A stretch of DNA of 48,438 bases, taken from contig CAZGTQ010000201.1 in NCBI GenBank assembly GCA_964528575.1, positions 1 through 48,438 of the forward strand, in the 5' to 3' direction. Shown one piece after another: positions 7,648 to 15,892 of the stretch. The stretch is from CAZGTQ01 sp964528575. GTDB taxonomy: Bacteria; Planctomycetota; UBA1135; GCA-002686595. Under the pieces are notes generated by a model that worked only from the letters and a program-made list of their open reading frames with translations, made no database searches and had not been told where the DNA came from. Positions within the stretch are counted from its first letter, which is position 1; the number at the start of each line of letters is the position of its first letter. A program made the translations under genes and the position numbers.

Positions 7648-10542
7648 TCATCCGCCGGTGCCGAGCTCGAGCCCGAGCGCGGCGAGCCGGCCGAGGAGCG
7701 CCTGAGCGTCCTGCTCGCGCCCCGCCGCACGCAGCCGCCGCACGACGTCGCGCGCGGTCGCCGAAGGCGTGTTGCCGAGCCCGTCGGACGACTCGGCGCT
7801 CGACGGGGCGGCCTCGATCGCCGCGCCGATCGCCTGGGCCGCCGCGTCGAGCGCGCCCGCCTCGGCGTGCTGCCGCGCGGCACCGGCGAGCGCGAGGCAC
7901 TCGTAGTGGCTCGCCGACGAGGCGAACTGCGGCGCGCTCGCCATCGACTCGCTGAACAGCGCCGCGCACTCGTCGTAGGCGGCGAGCGCGGCCTCGCGGT
8001 CGCGGTTCGCGACCTCGCGCTCGGCCGTGAACAGCCCGGCGAGTCCCGCGAACCACACGAGCGTCGCGTCGCGGCCGCTCGCGCGCACGAGCTCGTCGTA
8101 GGCGGCGCTCAGCTCGTCCGCGCCGCCGTCGCGCAAGAGCTGCGCGCGCAGGTACGCGTGCAGCGTCGGCGAGCTCCCGAAGCGGCGGACGCCGGCGCGT
8201 AGGATCCGCGCCTGGGGCCCCCACGCCTCGAGAGTGCCGAGGAAGTCGAGGTAGTTCGTCACGTCGGTCTCGCGGATCGACGGATGGCTCCCGAGCAGCT
8301 CGAACGCCGCGTCGGCCTCGGCGATCCACGCCGCGGGCAGCTCCTCGTCCGCGGCGAGCGCCGCGTACACCCCCCGCGTGCGGCCGAGCGCGACGATGCG
8401 CAGCACCTCGGCCGCGAGCGGCGTCGTCGCCTGGTCGAGCAGCAGCGGGAGCGCGGCGCACCCGGCGCGAAGCGCGCGCTCGGGCTCGTTCAACAGCCAG
8501 CTCGCGCGGCACAGGAGCGCGGTCGCGACCGCGCTCGGCCGGCCCGGCTCCAGCGCGCGCTCGGCCCAGCGCTGCGCGTCCTGCAGCACGAAGGCCGGGT
8601 CGCGTCCCGACTGGATCAGGACGAGCGCGCACTGCAGCGCCGTGCGCGCCTGCAGCACGCGCAGCTCGGGGTCCTCGCCGTCCGCGGCGATCTGCTCGTC
8701 GAGCTCGCCGAGCCGCTCGACGAGCGCGTCGTAGTCGCCGCCCGCCGCCACGACCGCGACCGGTCCGGCGGCGAGCGCGAGGCGCCAGCGGTCCGCGTCG
8801 ACGAGGCGCGCCTCGACGCGCAGCCCCTCGAACGCGCGCCGCAGGCGGCGCGTCCGCCGCGCGCGCTCCTCGTCGCCCGCCGCCTCGGCCGCGGCGGCGA
8901 CGTCGCGCAGCGCGTCGACCAGCGCGCCGAGCGCGCCCGGCCGGCCCCACGCCTCGCGCAGCGCGAGGAGGAGCACGTCGTGCGGCACCGCCGCGGGCCG
9001 GCGGGCCACAGCGTCCGTCGCGGCGCTGCGCGCTTCGGCCGCGCCGCCCTCGAGAGCCGCGCGCACCAGCGCGGGGTGCTGCGTCGCGCGCTCGTCGGAC
9101 AGAGCGAGCGCGGCGAGGCGCGCGCGCTCCGCCGGCGCGACGCCGTCGAACAGCGCCTCGAGGTGCTCGCGGTGGGCGGCAGCGGGGCTTTCGAGCAGCT
9201 CGCTCTCGCTCATCGCGCGCGGATCGGCGAGCGGCTCGGCCGCGACGCCGTGCTCGCGCAGCGCGCGGTCGACCGCCGCGAGGTCTTGCACGAGGAACAC
9301 GTCGAACAGGATCGCGCCGCTCGCGCTCACGCCGACGTGCCGCGGCGCGACGCGGCGGCCGCCGAACCAGCGCTCGAACAGCAGCGGCTCGACGTCGACG
9401 TGCTCGGAGCAGACGACCCGGCCGAAGCGCGGGCAGGGGATGCGCCGGCCGTCGTCGTCGTAGTCGCGCGGGTTGTGGCGGTCGGGCGACGCGATCAGCG
9501 GCACGAAGCCATCGGTCAGGGCCGCGAACTCGGGCTCGCGGTAGCGCAGCCACGCGAGCGACTCGCTCGCCGACTCGCCGTCCATGTTGACGCACAGCAG
9601 GAGCGGCTTGCCCGTCGTCGCCTGGACGGCGAGCGCGTCCGCGACCGTCCGCTGCCAGCGCACGAGCGGCGGGCGCGCGCGGTCGGTCTCGGTCGTGCGG
9701 CGGAAGTCGCCCGGCCCGGGGCCGGCGTCCGAGCCGGCGGAGCGCGGCCGCGGACGCAGCTCGCGCGTGTCGACCGTGCCGCTGTCGTCGTCGTCGAGCC
9801 GCGCGAACGCGCCCTCGAGATCGGCGGGCTCGAGCTTGCCGCTCTTGTCGGCGTCGAGCTCGCTGTCGAGCGTCACCAGGTACACGCCAGGCGTGAACGC
9901 GTTGCGGTCGGCGGGCGGGATCGCGCGCGCCGCGTCCATCCAGGCGACGAGGCGCTCGGCCGCGATCGGGCCTTCGGCGAGCGCCCCGAGGAACGCCTCG
10001 CGCTCCTGCGCGTCGACCGCGCCGTCGCCGTTCGCGTCCGCGCGGCGCAGCACCATCGCGCGCGCGAGCGCCGCGTCGGTCCGGAGCCCGGGCGGGTCGC
10101 CGCCGGCTCCGCCCGCGCCGCCCGCCGCGAGCGCCTCGTCGCGGTCGCTCGGCGTCAGCTCCGCGTCGCTCGCCGCCCCGTCGCCGTTCGCGTCGACGCG
10201 CGCGAACGCGGCCTCGACGTCGGCGCGCGTGAACGAGCCGTCGGCGTCCGCGTCGAGCAAGTACGCCTGCATGCGCGCCTGGAGCGCGGGCCGGTCGATC
10301 GCGCCCGACTCGGTGCGCGCGAGGCCGTCGAGGAAGGCGCGCCACTCGGCACCGTCGACGCTTCCGCTGCGGTCGGCGTCGGCGGTGCGCACGAGCAGCG
10401 CGCTCGTCGCGTCCCAGCTCGGCGTGGCGGTCTGCGCGCCGATCGGCGCCCAGGAGGCGAGCGCCGCGGCGGCGACGAGCGCGGAGAGCCGACGACGGGC
10501 GCGACCGTTCGACGCGGAGAGCTCTGAAGAGCGGAAGTTCAT
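7648..10542 (-). CDS. Exported EF-hand / thioredoxin-like / helical-repeat protein
   Basis: A 964-residue protein. The ATG at 10542 follows GGGAGA at a good spacing, and residues 20-36 form a signal peptide (LSALVAAAALASWAPIGAQ). Six EF-hand-type calcium loops follow, at about residues 55-67, 97-108, 117-128, 169-180, 230-241 and 250-261 (for example DADRSGSVDGAEW and DANGDGAVDAQE). A thioredoxin-like segment (about 300-450; TGKPLLLCVNMDGESASES...) lacks a CXXC motif, so redox catalysis is unlikely. The last 450 residues are Ala-rich helices resembling HEAT/TPR repeats. The likely role is as a periplasmic calcium-stabilised binding protein, but no function can be named. It is divergent from the SGNH-like gene, with about 60 bases between them. 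Confidence 0.7.
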   Translation of the reverse strand: MNFRSSELSASNGRARRRLSALVAAAALASWAPIGAQTATPSWDATSALLVRTADADRSGSVDGAEWRAFLDGLARTESGAIDRPALQARMQAYLLDADADGSFTRADVEAAFARVDANGDGAASDAELTPSDRDEALAAGGAGGAGGDPPGLRTDAALARAMVLRRADANGDGAVDAQEREAFLGALAEGPIAAERLVAWMDAARAIPPADRNAFTPGVYLVTLDSELDADKSGKLEPADLEGAFARLDDDDSGTVDTRELRPRPRSAGSDAGPGPGDFRRTTETDRARPPLVRWQRTVADALAVQATTGKPLLLCVNMDGESASESLAWLRYREPEFAALTDGFVPLIASPDRHNPRDYDDDGRRIPCPRFGRVVCSEHVDVEPLLFERWFGGRRVAPRHVGVSASGAILFDVFLVQDLAAVDRALREHGVAAEPLADPRAMSESELLESPAAAHREHLEALFDGVAPAERARLAALALSDERATQHPALVRAALEGGAAEARSAATDAVARRPAAVPHDVLLLALREAWGRPGALGALVDALRDVAAAAEAAGDEERARRTRRLRRAFEGLRVEARLVDADRWRLALAAGPVAVVAAGGDYDALVERLGELDEQIAADGEDPELRVLQARTALQCALVLIQSGRDPAFVLQDAQRWAERALEPGRPSAVATALLCRASWLLNEPERALRAGCAALPLLLDQATTPLAAEVLRIVALGRTRGVYAALAADEELPAAWIAEADAAFELLGSHPSIRETDVTNYLDFLGTLEAWGPQARILRAGVRRFGSSPTLHAYLRAQLLRDGGADELSAAYDELVRASGRDATLVWFAGLAGLFTAEREVANRDREAALAAYDECAALFSESMASAPQFASSASHYECLALAGAARQHAEAGALDAAAQAIGAAIEAAPSSAESSDGLGNTPSATARDVVRRLRAAGREQDAQALLGRLAALGLELGTGG

Positions 10543-10603
10543 GGCGCATTCTCCCAGGGGGCGGGGCGCAAGCCTGTACCCCAGCGGCGGGGCCGCCGGC
10601 AAG

Positions 10604-11881
10604 ATGGCCGGCGTGGAACAGGCTCGCGACGCGGCTGCGGGTGCCCGCACGGCGCAGGGCGCGCGGACGGCTCCGGAGGGCGCGCCGCGCCGCTGGCCGC
10701 GCGCCCTCGCGCTCGGCCTCCTGCTGGCGCTCGCGCTCGATCAGCTCGTGCTCTTGTTCGCGCTGCGCGACGGCGAGCTGCTCGGGAACCGCATCGCTCC
10801 GTTCGACCCGCCGATCTTCTGGGAGGGGCAGGCGGAGACGCTCGCGCGCATCGAGGAGCACGTCGCCGCGGGCCGCGGTGCCGCGGGCGATTTCGACCAC
10901 GACGCCGAGCTCGGCTGGGGCGGCGCGCCGAGCACAGGCGCGGGCCAGCTCGCGTACGACTGGATCGGAGCGCGGCTGGGGGACGCGCCGTTCCCGCGCG
11001 AGCGCCGCGCGGGCGAGCTGCGCGCGGGCGCGTTCGGTTGCTCGTTCACGATGGGCACCGAGGTCGCGGCGGCCGACGCGTGGCCCGCGGTGCTCGACGC
11101 GCGCGAGGGGCTCGCGGTCGCGAACCTCGGCATGGCGGCGTACGGCCTCGACCAGGCGTTCCTGCGCTGGCGCCGCGTCGCCGGCGAGCTCGACGCGGAC
11201 GAGGTGTGGCTCGGGTTCTTGCCGGCCGCCTCGCTGCGCAATCTGTCGATGTACTGGCCCGCGATGCGCCACTGGACGACGACGGTCGCGACGAAGCCGC
11301 GCTTCGAGCTCGCGCCCGACGGCGCGCTCCAGCTCGTGCCGAACCCGGCCGAGACGCTCGCCGACCTCGTCGCGCTGCTCCACGACCAGGCGCGGTTCTT
11401 CGAGGCGCTGGCGCGCGACGTGTGGGTCGAGCGCGTGCCCGACGCGTATGCGCCGGCGGGCTCGCGCGCGCTGCACCGCCTCGCGCTCGGCCGCGTGTGG
11501 CTGACGCTGCGCGACCGGCGCGGGCGCGACCCGCGCCCGTGGCTCGTCGACGAGACGAGCGAGGCGACGCGGCTCGTGCGCGCGATCGTGCTCGCGATGC
11601 GCGCCGAGGTCGAGGCCAGCGGCGCGCGCTTCCGCCTGCTCGTGCTCCCGTCGCGCCCCGACCTCGTCGACCGGCGCGAGCACGGCGGCCGCGGCTTCTG
11701 GGAGGACGTCACCGGCGCGCTCGCCGCGGACGGCGTCGACGTCCTCGACGTGTCCGATGCGCTGCTCGCCGCGGAAGCGCTCGAGTCGAGCGCTGTCTGG
11801 GCGCCGGGAGGCCACTACTCCGAGCGCGGCAACCGCGTCGTCGCGGACGCGCTCGCGGCGCGGCTCGAGCGCGATGGTTGA
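10604..11881 (+). CDS. Membrane-anchored SGNH hydrolase-like protein
   Basis: A 425-residue protein with one N-terminal transmembrane helix (about residues 33-53), so most of it should face the periplasm. GCSFTMG (S147) matches the nucleophile block I of SGNH/GDSL enzymes and the late GHYSERGNRVVADAL (H404) matches the catalytic-His block V, as in alginate O-acetyltransferase-like AlgJ/AlgX proteins. Blocks II and III are not obvious, so the catalytic set is incomplete by eye. The open frame runs further upstream, but this ATG precedes the anchor. It overlaps the DUF2071 gene by eight bases. Acyl ester transfer or hydrolysis is the best guess. Confidence 0.65.
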   Translation: MAGVEQARDAAAGARTAQGARTAPEGAPRRWPRALALGLLLALALDQLVLLFALRDGELLGNRIAPFDPPIFWEGQAETLARIEEHVAAGRGAAGDFDHDAELGWGGAPSTGAGQLAYDWIGARLGDAPFPRERRAGELRAGAFGCSFTMGTEVAAADAWPAVLDAREGLAVANLGMAAYGLDQAFLRWRRVAGELDADEVWLGFLPAASLRNLSMYWPAMRHWTTTVATKPRFELAPDGALQLVPNPAETLADLVALLHDQARFFEALARDVWVERVPDAYAPAGSRALHRLALGRVWLTLRDRRGRDPRPWLVDETSEATRLVRAIVLAMRAEVEASGARFRLLVLPSRPDLVDRREHGGRGFWEDVTGALAADGVDVLDVSDALLAAEALESSAVWAPGGHYSERGNRVVADALAARLERDG

Positions 11882-12617
11882 CCCGCTCGCCCAGACCGCG
11901 CACCGGCCCTGGCCGTTGCCCGACAGGCCGTGGGCGCTGGCGATGCGCTGGCACGACCTCTTGTTCGCGCACTGGCCGCTCGAGCCCGCCGCGCTGCGTC
12001 CGCTCGTCCCCGCCGGGCTCGAGCTCGACACGTACGACGGCCGCGCGTGGGTCGGCGTCGTGCCGTTCCGCATGAGCGGCGTGCGCGTGCGCTTCGTCCC
12101 GCCGCTGCCGGGCCTGTGCGCGTTCCCCGAGCTGAACGTGCGCACGTACGTGACGCGCGGCGGCCGTCCCGGCGTCTGGTTCTTCAGCCTCGACGCGGCG
12201 AACGCGGCCGCGGTCCTCGCCGCGCGCCTCGCGGCCGCGCTGCCGTACTTCCGCGCGCGCATGCGCTGCGAGCGCGTCGGCGAGCGGGTGCGCTACGCGA
12301 GCGAGCGCACGCACCGCGGCGCGCCGGGGGCCGCGTTCGAGGGCTCGTACGGCCCGTGCGGACCGCCGGCGCCCGCGCCGCGCGGCTCGCTCGAGGAGTT
12401 CTTGGTCGAGCGCTACTGCCTCTACGCCGCGCGCCCCGGCGGCGCGCTGCTGCGCGGCGAGATCCACCACGCGCCGTGGCCGCTGCAGCCGGCCGAAGCG
12501 ACGATCGAGCGCGAGAGCGCGGCCCGCGCGGCGGGCATCGAGCTGCCGGACCAGGCGCCGCTCCTGCACTTCGCGCGCCGGCTCGACGTCGTCGCGTGGC
12601 GTGTCGTGCGCTGCTGA
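11874..12617 (+). CDS. DUF2071 (YqjF-like) protein
   Basis: A 247-residue protein matching the DUF2071/YqjF family pattern: an N-terminal RPWALAMRWHDLLFAHWPL, then LVPAGLELDTYDGRAWVGVVPFRM, then LPGLCAFPELNVRTYV and GVWFFSLDA. The fold of this family is a beta-barrel related to acetoacetate decarboxylase; no enzyme activity is established. It starts with ATG inside the end of the SGNH-like gene, so it is translationally coupled. The following small gene starts 13 bases after its stop. Confidence 0.8.
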   Translation: MVDPLAQTAHRPWPLPDRPWALAMRWHDLLFAHWPLEPAALRPLVPAGLELDTYDGRAWVGVVPFRMSGVRVRFVPPLPGLCAFPELNVRTYVTRGGRPGVWFFSLDAANAAAVLAARLAAALPYFRARMRCERVGERVRYASERTHRGAPGAAFEGSYGPCGPPAPAPRGSLEEFLVERYCLYAARPGGALLRGEIHHAPWPLQPAEATIERESAARAAGIELPDQAPLLHFARRLDVVAWRVVRC

Positions 12618-12630
12618 GTACGATGCCGCC

Positions 12631-12942
12631 ATGAGCGACGAGGCGTCGACCGAGCCCACGCCGGGCAAGCACCTGCGCAAGAACCAGAAACAGATCCTCG
12701 CCATGCTGCGCGCCGCCGCGCTGCAGGCGGGGTGCGAATGGCAGGACGAGCCGGCGGCGTCGGGGCGCGGGACGGCGCGCGCCCTGCGCGGGGGGAGCGA
12801 GGTCGCGCGCGTCGACTACGCGTTCGGCACGAACGGCATCGACGCGACGATCGCGCGGCCCGCCGAGACGGCGGTGCAGGCCAAGGGGCTGTACACCGAC
12901 GCGACGTTGATCCTCGATGCACTGAAGAAGGTGCTGTCGTGA
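12631..12942 (+). CDS. Small conserved-looking protein of unknown function
   Basis: A 103-residue soluble protein that I do not recognise. It begins with a charged stretch (SDEASTEPTPGKHLRKNQKQILAML), has one alternating beta-like part (ARALRGGSEVARVDYAFGTNGIDATIAR) and ends in a helix (LYTDATLILDALKKVLS). It has no signal peptide, membrane segment or metal-binding motif. Its stop overlaps the GTG of the PHP gene (GTGA), so it is coupled in the same operon. TACGAT at 12619-12624 could be a -10 box just before the start. The choice of ATG at 12631 over an upstream start inside the DUF2071 end follows the first clear methionine. Confidence 0.6.
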   Translation: MSDEASTEPTPGKHLRKNQKQILAMLRAAALQAGCEWQDEPAASGRGTARALRGGSEVARVDYAFGTNGIDATIARPAETAVQAKGLYTDATLILDALKKVLS

Positions 12943-14177
12943 TCCGCGTCGTTGCGCTCTTCGTCCTGCTCGCCGCCGCGCTGCTCCCGGTCTCGCTCGA
13001 CGACGGCGACGGCGACGAGCCGCGCTGGTGGCGTGGCAACACGCACACGCACACGCTGTGGAGCGACGGAGACGGCGCGCCGGAGCTCGTCGTCGATTGG
13101 TACGCGAGCAACGGCTACGACTTCCTCGTCCTGTCGGACCACAACGTGCTCTCGCGCGGCGAGCGCTGGTTCGGCGTCGCGGCAGACGGCCGGCTGACGA
13201 CCGAGCGCGTCGCCGCGCTGCGCGAGCGCTTCGGCAAGCACGCGGTCGAGACGCGCGAGCGCGACGGCCGCACCGAGATGCGTCTGGCGACGCTCTCCGA
13301 GCTGCGCGAGCGCTTCGAGAGCCCCGGCGCGTTCCTCCTGATCGAGGGCGAGGAGATCACCGACGGCTTCGACGGCCGCTTGCCGGTGCACGTCAACGCG
13401 CTCAACCTCGCCGAGCTCGTCGAGCCCCAGGGCGGCGCGAGCGTCGTCGAGGTGATGCAGCGCAACATCGACGCGGTGATCGAGCAGAGCCGCCGCCTCG
13501 GCCGGCCGATGCTCGCGCACGTCAACCACCCGAACTTCTACTGGGGCATCACGCCCGAGGAGCTCGCCCAGGTGCGCGGCGAGCGCTTCTTCGAGGTCTA
13601 CAACGGTCATCCTTCGGTCCGCAACGAGGGCGACGCGGAGCACCCGAGCCTCGAGCGCGCCTGGGACGTCGCTCTCACGCTGCGCCTGACCGAGCTCGAC
13701 CTCGGCCTGCTCTACGGTCTGGCGACCGACGACGCCCACGCCTCCCCCGCGGCCGGCGCCGCCCGCGCGGGCATGGCGCCGGCCGGCCGCGGCTGGGTCT
13801 GGGTCCGCGCCCCGAGCCTCGCGGCCGACGCGATCGTCGAAGCGATGCGCGCCGGCGACTTCTACTCGTCGAGCGGAGTGCGGCTCGCGGACGTCGCGTT
13901 CGACGGCGCGACGCTCGCGGTCGATGTCGCGCCCGACGAGGGCGCCCGTCACGTCACGCGCTTCATCGGAACGCGCCGCGCGCCCGACGGCACGCTCGGT
14001 CCGCTCGGCGAGGTGCTCGCCGAGGTCGAGGGCGAGCGAGCGCGCTACCGCCTGCGGGGCGACGAGCTCTACGTGCGCGCCGTCGTCGAGTCGTCGCGCG
14101 AGCACCCGAACCCGTACCGCGCCGGCGAGCGCGAGAGGGCGTGGGTCCAGCCGGTGCGCGCCACGGACGGGCGCTGA
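12939..14177 (+). CDS. Exported PHP-domain metallophosphoesterase-like protein
   Basis: A 412-residue protein with a hydrophobic leader (IRVVALFVLLAAALLPVSL). The PHP-domain metal motifs are present in order: the HTHTLWSDG motif, then LVLSDHN, then the HVNHPNFYWG histidines, and a late ATDDAHAS. This set matches PHP enzymes such as CehA-like proteins, which use a bi- or trinuclear metal centre to hydrolyse phosphoesters. With a leader it should act in the periplasm or at the membrane. The substrate is unknown. The C-terminal 90 residues look like a small beta domain. The GTG start sits in the stop of the preceding gene. Confidence 0.8.
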   Translation: MIRVVALFVLLAAALLPVSLDDGDGDEPRWWRGNTHTHTLWSDGDGAPELVVDWYASNGYDFLVLSDHNVLSRGERWFGVAADGRLTTERVAALRERFGKHAVETRERDGRTEMRLATLSELRERFESPGAFLLIEGEEITDGFDGRLPVHVNALNLAELVEPQGGASVVEVMQRNIDAVIEQSRRLGRPMLAHVNHPNFYWGITPEELAQVRGERFFEVYNGHPSVRNEGDAEHPSLERAWDVALTLRLTELDLGLLYGLATDDAHASPAAGAARAGMAPAGRGWVWVRAPSLAADAIVEAMRAGDFYSSSGVRLADVAFDGATLAVDVAPDEGARHVTRFIGTRRAPDGTLGPLGEVLAEVEGERARYRLRGDELYVRAVVESSREHPNPYRAGERERAWVQPVRATDGR

Positions 14178-14205
14178 CGCGCGCCGCGTTGCGCGCCGAC
14201 GGCGC

Positions 14206-15627
14206 TCACGGCCGGCCGGTCGCAGGCTCGACGAGGTAGGCGCGGTGACCGCGCTCGAGGCGTGCGATCAGCAGATGGCCCGCGCGCCGGCCGGGCCCGC
14301 GCAGGCGGCGCTCGAGCACCTCGGCGCGCTCGGAGTGGCCGCGCTTGCCGACCTGGACGCGACCGACGTCGTGCTCGCCGAGCATCGCGCGCACGCGGCG
14401 GGCGTCGCAGGGCGCGCTCGCGACGACGCGCCACAGGCTGGCGAGCCCGGCGAGGACCGCGAGGTCGGCCGCGGACGGCGTCTCGGCGGCGCCGAGGTAG
14501 CCGAGGTGGGGCGCGAGCGGCGCGAGGCCGCGCTCGTGCGCCAGGAGGCCGAGCAGCCCCGACCGCACCACCGCCGGGTCGGGATCGGCGACGAAGCTCG
14601 CCGCCTCCGCCGCGTCGGGATCGAGCGGCGCGACCGAGCGCGGTTCACCCGCCAAGCGCGCCTCGCCGCCCTCGCGCCCGAGCACCACCGCTTCGTACCG
14701 CGCCGCGTCGACGGGAGCGAGCGCGCCGGTCCAGAGCGTGCACTCGTGGAGCTGGCCGTGCACCGAGGTCCACGTCCACCGCCACGTCCAGCGCGCGGAT
14801 CCCTGCGACGTCCACCGCGCGGCCGCCGCGTGCAGACCCGGCTCGTGCAGTTCCGGCGCTGGCGAGCCTGACGCGTGCGAGTCCGGCGCATGCGAGCCTA
14901 GCGCTGGCGAGCCTAGCGCTGGCGAGCCTGACGCGTGCGAGCCTGACGCGTGCGAGCCTGGCGCGTGCGAGCCTGACGCGTGCGAGCCTGGCGCATGCGA
15001 GTCTGGCGCGGGGACGGAGCCGGGGTCGAACGCGGGCGCGAGCTTGACGCACGCGGCTTCGAAGCGCCGCGCGAGCGCGACGCACGCGTCGAACGAGGGC
15101 GACCAGCGCGCTGGGTCCAGGCTCCGGCGGCCGTCGGGCCGGCGGTCGGGATCGAGCACGAGCACGCTCGCCCGCGCGCCGGGGCGCTCGGCGTCGGCGC
15201 GCAGGACGCGGGGCGTGAAGCCCGCTGCTCGCAGGTTCGCGGCGGCGCAGGCCGCGTGCCACGGATCGCGGTCCGCCGCGACCACGCGCAGCCCCGCGCG
15301 CGCGAGCGCGAGCGCGTCGGAGCCGATCCCGGCGGTCGCGTCGAGCACCCACGTGTCGCGGCCGAGCGCCGCGACGATCGTCTCCGCGCGCCAGCGGGCG
15401 GCGCGCGGATGGCTCGCTTGCTCGAGGCCGCGCGCCGTCGCGAACGCCGGCGCGTCGGCGCCGAAGCGGGCAGCCGCGCGCAGGCGCAGGGCGTGCAACT
15501 CGGCGGCGCGCCGGGCCAGCTCGGGCGGGAGCGCTCGCGCGAGGGCGCGTGCGACGCGGTGTGGCTCGCGCTCGTGGGCGACGCGGGCCAGCGCAGCGGC
15601 GACCGCGGGAGAGAACACGGGGTCCAT
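14206..15627 (-). CDS. Class I SAM methyltransferase with THUMP-like C-terminus and pentapeptide repeat insert
   Basis: A 473-residue protein. Residues 75-125 carry the SAM site (VLDATAGIGSDALALARAGLRVVAADRD), and a motif like LVLDPDRRPDGRR sits near 155-167. The end (HDVGRVQVGKRGHSERAEVLERRLRG...) fits the THUMP-like domain that closes this methyltransferase family, suggesting an RNA substrate. The oddity is an in-frame insert at about residues 206-259 of roughly ten SHASG/SPALG pentapeptides, encoded by a 15-bp tandem repeat; it splits the methyltransferase core from the C-terminal part. It likely forms a flexible linker. The gene is convergent with the PHP gene. Confidence 0.75.
   Translation of the reverse strand: MDPVFSPAVAAALARVAHEREPHRVARALARALPPELARRAAELHALRLRAAARFGADAPAFATARGLEQASHPRAARWRAETIVAALGRDTWVLDATAGIGSDALALARAGLRVVAADRDPWHAACAAANLRAAGFTPRVLRADAERPGARASVLVLDPDRRPDGRRSLDPARWSPSFDACVALARRFEAACVKLAPAFDPGSVPAPDSHAPGSHASGSHAPGSHASGSHASGSPALGSPALGSHAPDSHASGSPAPELHEPGLHAAAARWTSQGSARWTWRWTWTSVHGQLHECTLWTGALAPVDAARYEAVVLGREGGEARLAGEPRSVAPLDPDAAEAASFVADPDPAVVRSGLLGLLAHERGLAPLAPHLGYLGAAETPSAADLAVLAGLASLWRVVASAPCDARRVRAMLGEHDVGRVQVGKRGHSERAEVLERRLRGPGRRAGHLLIARLERGHRAYLVEPATGRP
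14851..15010. repeat. 15-bp minisatellite inside the methyltransferase gene
   Basis: Ten full units plus one partial unit, each 15 bp, with core GCCTGACGCGTGCGA. Variants are GCCTAGCGCTGGCGA (twice in a row) and GTCCGGCGCATGCGA. Units start at 14866, 14881, 14896 and so on without slippage. Because 15 is a multiple of three, changes in copy number keep the frame. Confidence 0.9.
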
Positions 15628-15775
15628 GATTTGGGAATCGACGCCTCGAACGGACGCGGCGTGCGCCCTACGAGCGGCGTGAGGTGACTCGGGCCGGAGC
15701 CCGGGTCCGTCGGGCAGGATGGGCGCCGACGCCTCGCCGCGCCACGGCCGTCTTCCGTGCCGGTGCGCGAGTCCC

Positions 15776-15781
15776 TATCCT
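15776..15781 (+). promoter_or_regulatory. Weak -10-like site before the response regulator
   Basis: TATCCT at 15776-15781 lies 112 bases before the GTG start at 15893. It matches the -10 of the 3065 promoter, but no good -35 is seen, only TTCCGT at 15753. The remaining 265-base gap (15628-15892) shows nothing else I can support. Confidence 0.25.
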
Positions 15782-15892
15782 GAGATGCGGGTGCTGACGC
15801 CCCGTTTCCCGCGGGTGCGAGTGCCGTTCGCGCGGTCGGTGGGGCCGCTCCGCGGACCACCTGCTCGGCCCCTTGACCAGGGGGAGGTTTGC

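Noticed and set aside
8284..10527. Plus-strand frame of about 750 codons over the EF-hand gene
   Set aside because: Arg/Val/Ala shadow without motifs or initiation signals; the opposite strand has a signal peptide and six EF-hand loops.
11950..11971. Sigma-54 promoter (TGGCAC followed by TTGTT)
   Set aside because: Spacing and second box do not fit the -24/-12 pattern and it lies inside a gene with no start behind it.
7580..12262. Very long minus-strand open frame of about 1560 codons
   Set aside because: It is a high-GC shadow frame: Arg/Ala-rich, crossing real genes on both strands and ending in the antisense of tRNA-Val, which gives the well-known spurious GLEPPTSSL tail.
14851..15010. 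CRISPR array
   Set aside because: The 15-bp units abut without spacers and lie inside a coding frame; no cas genes are in the window.
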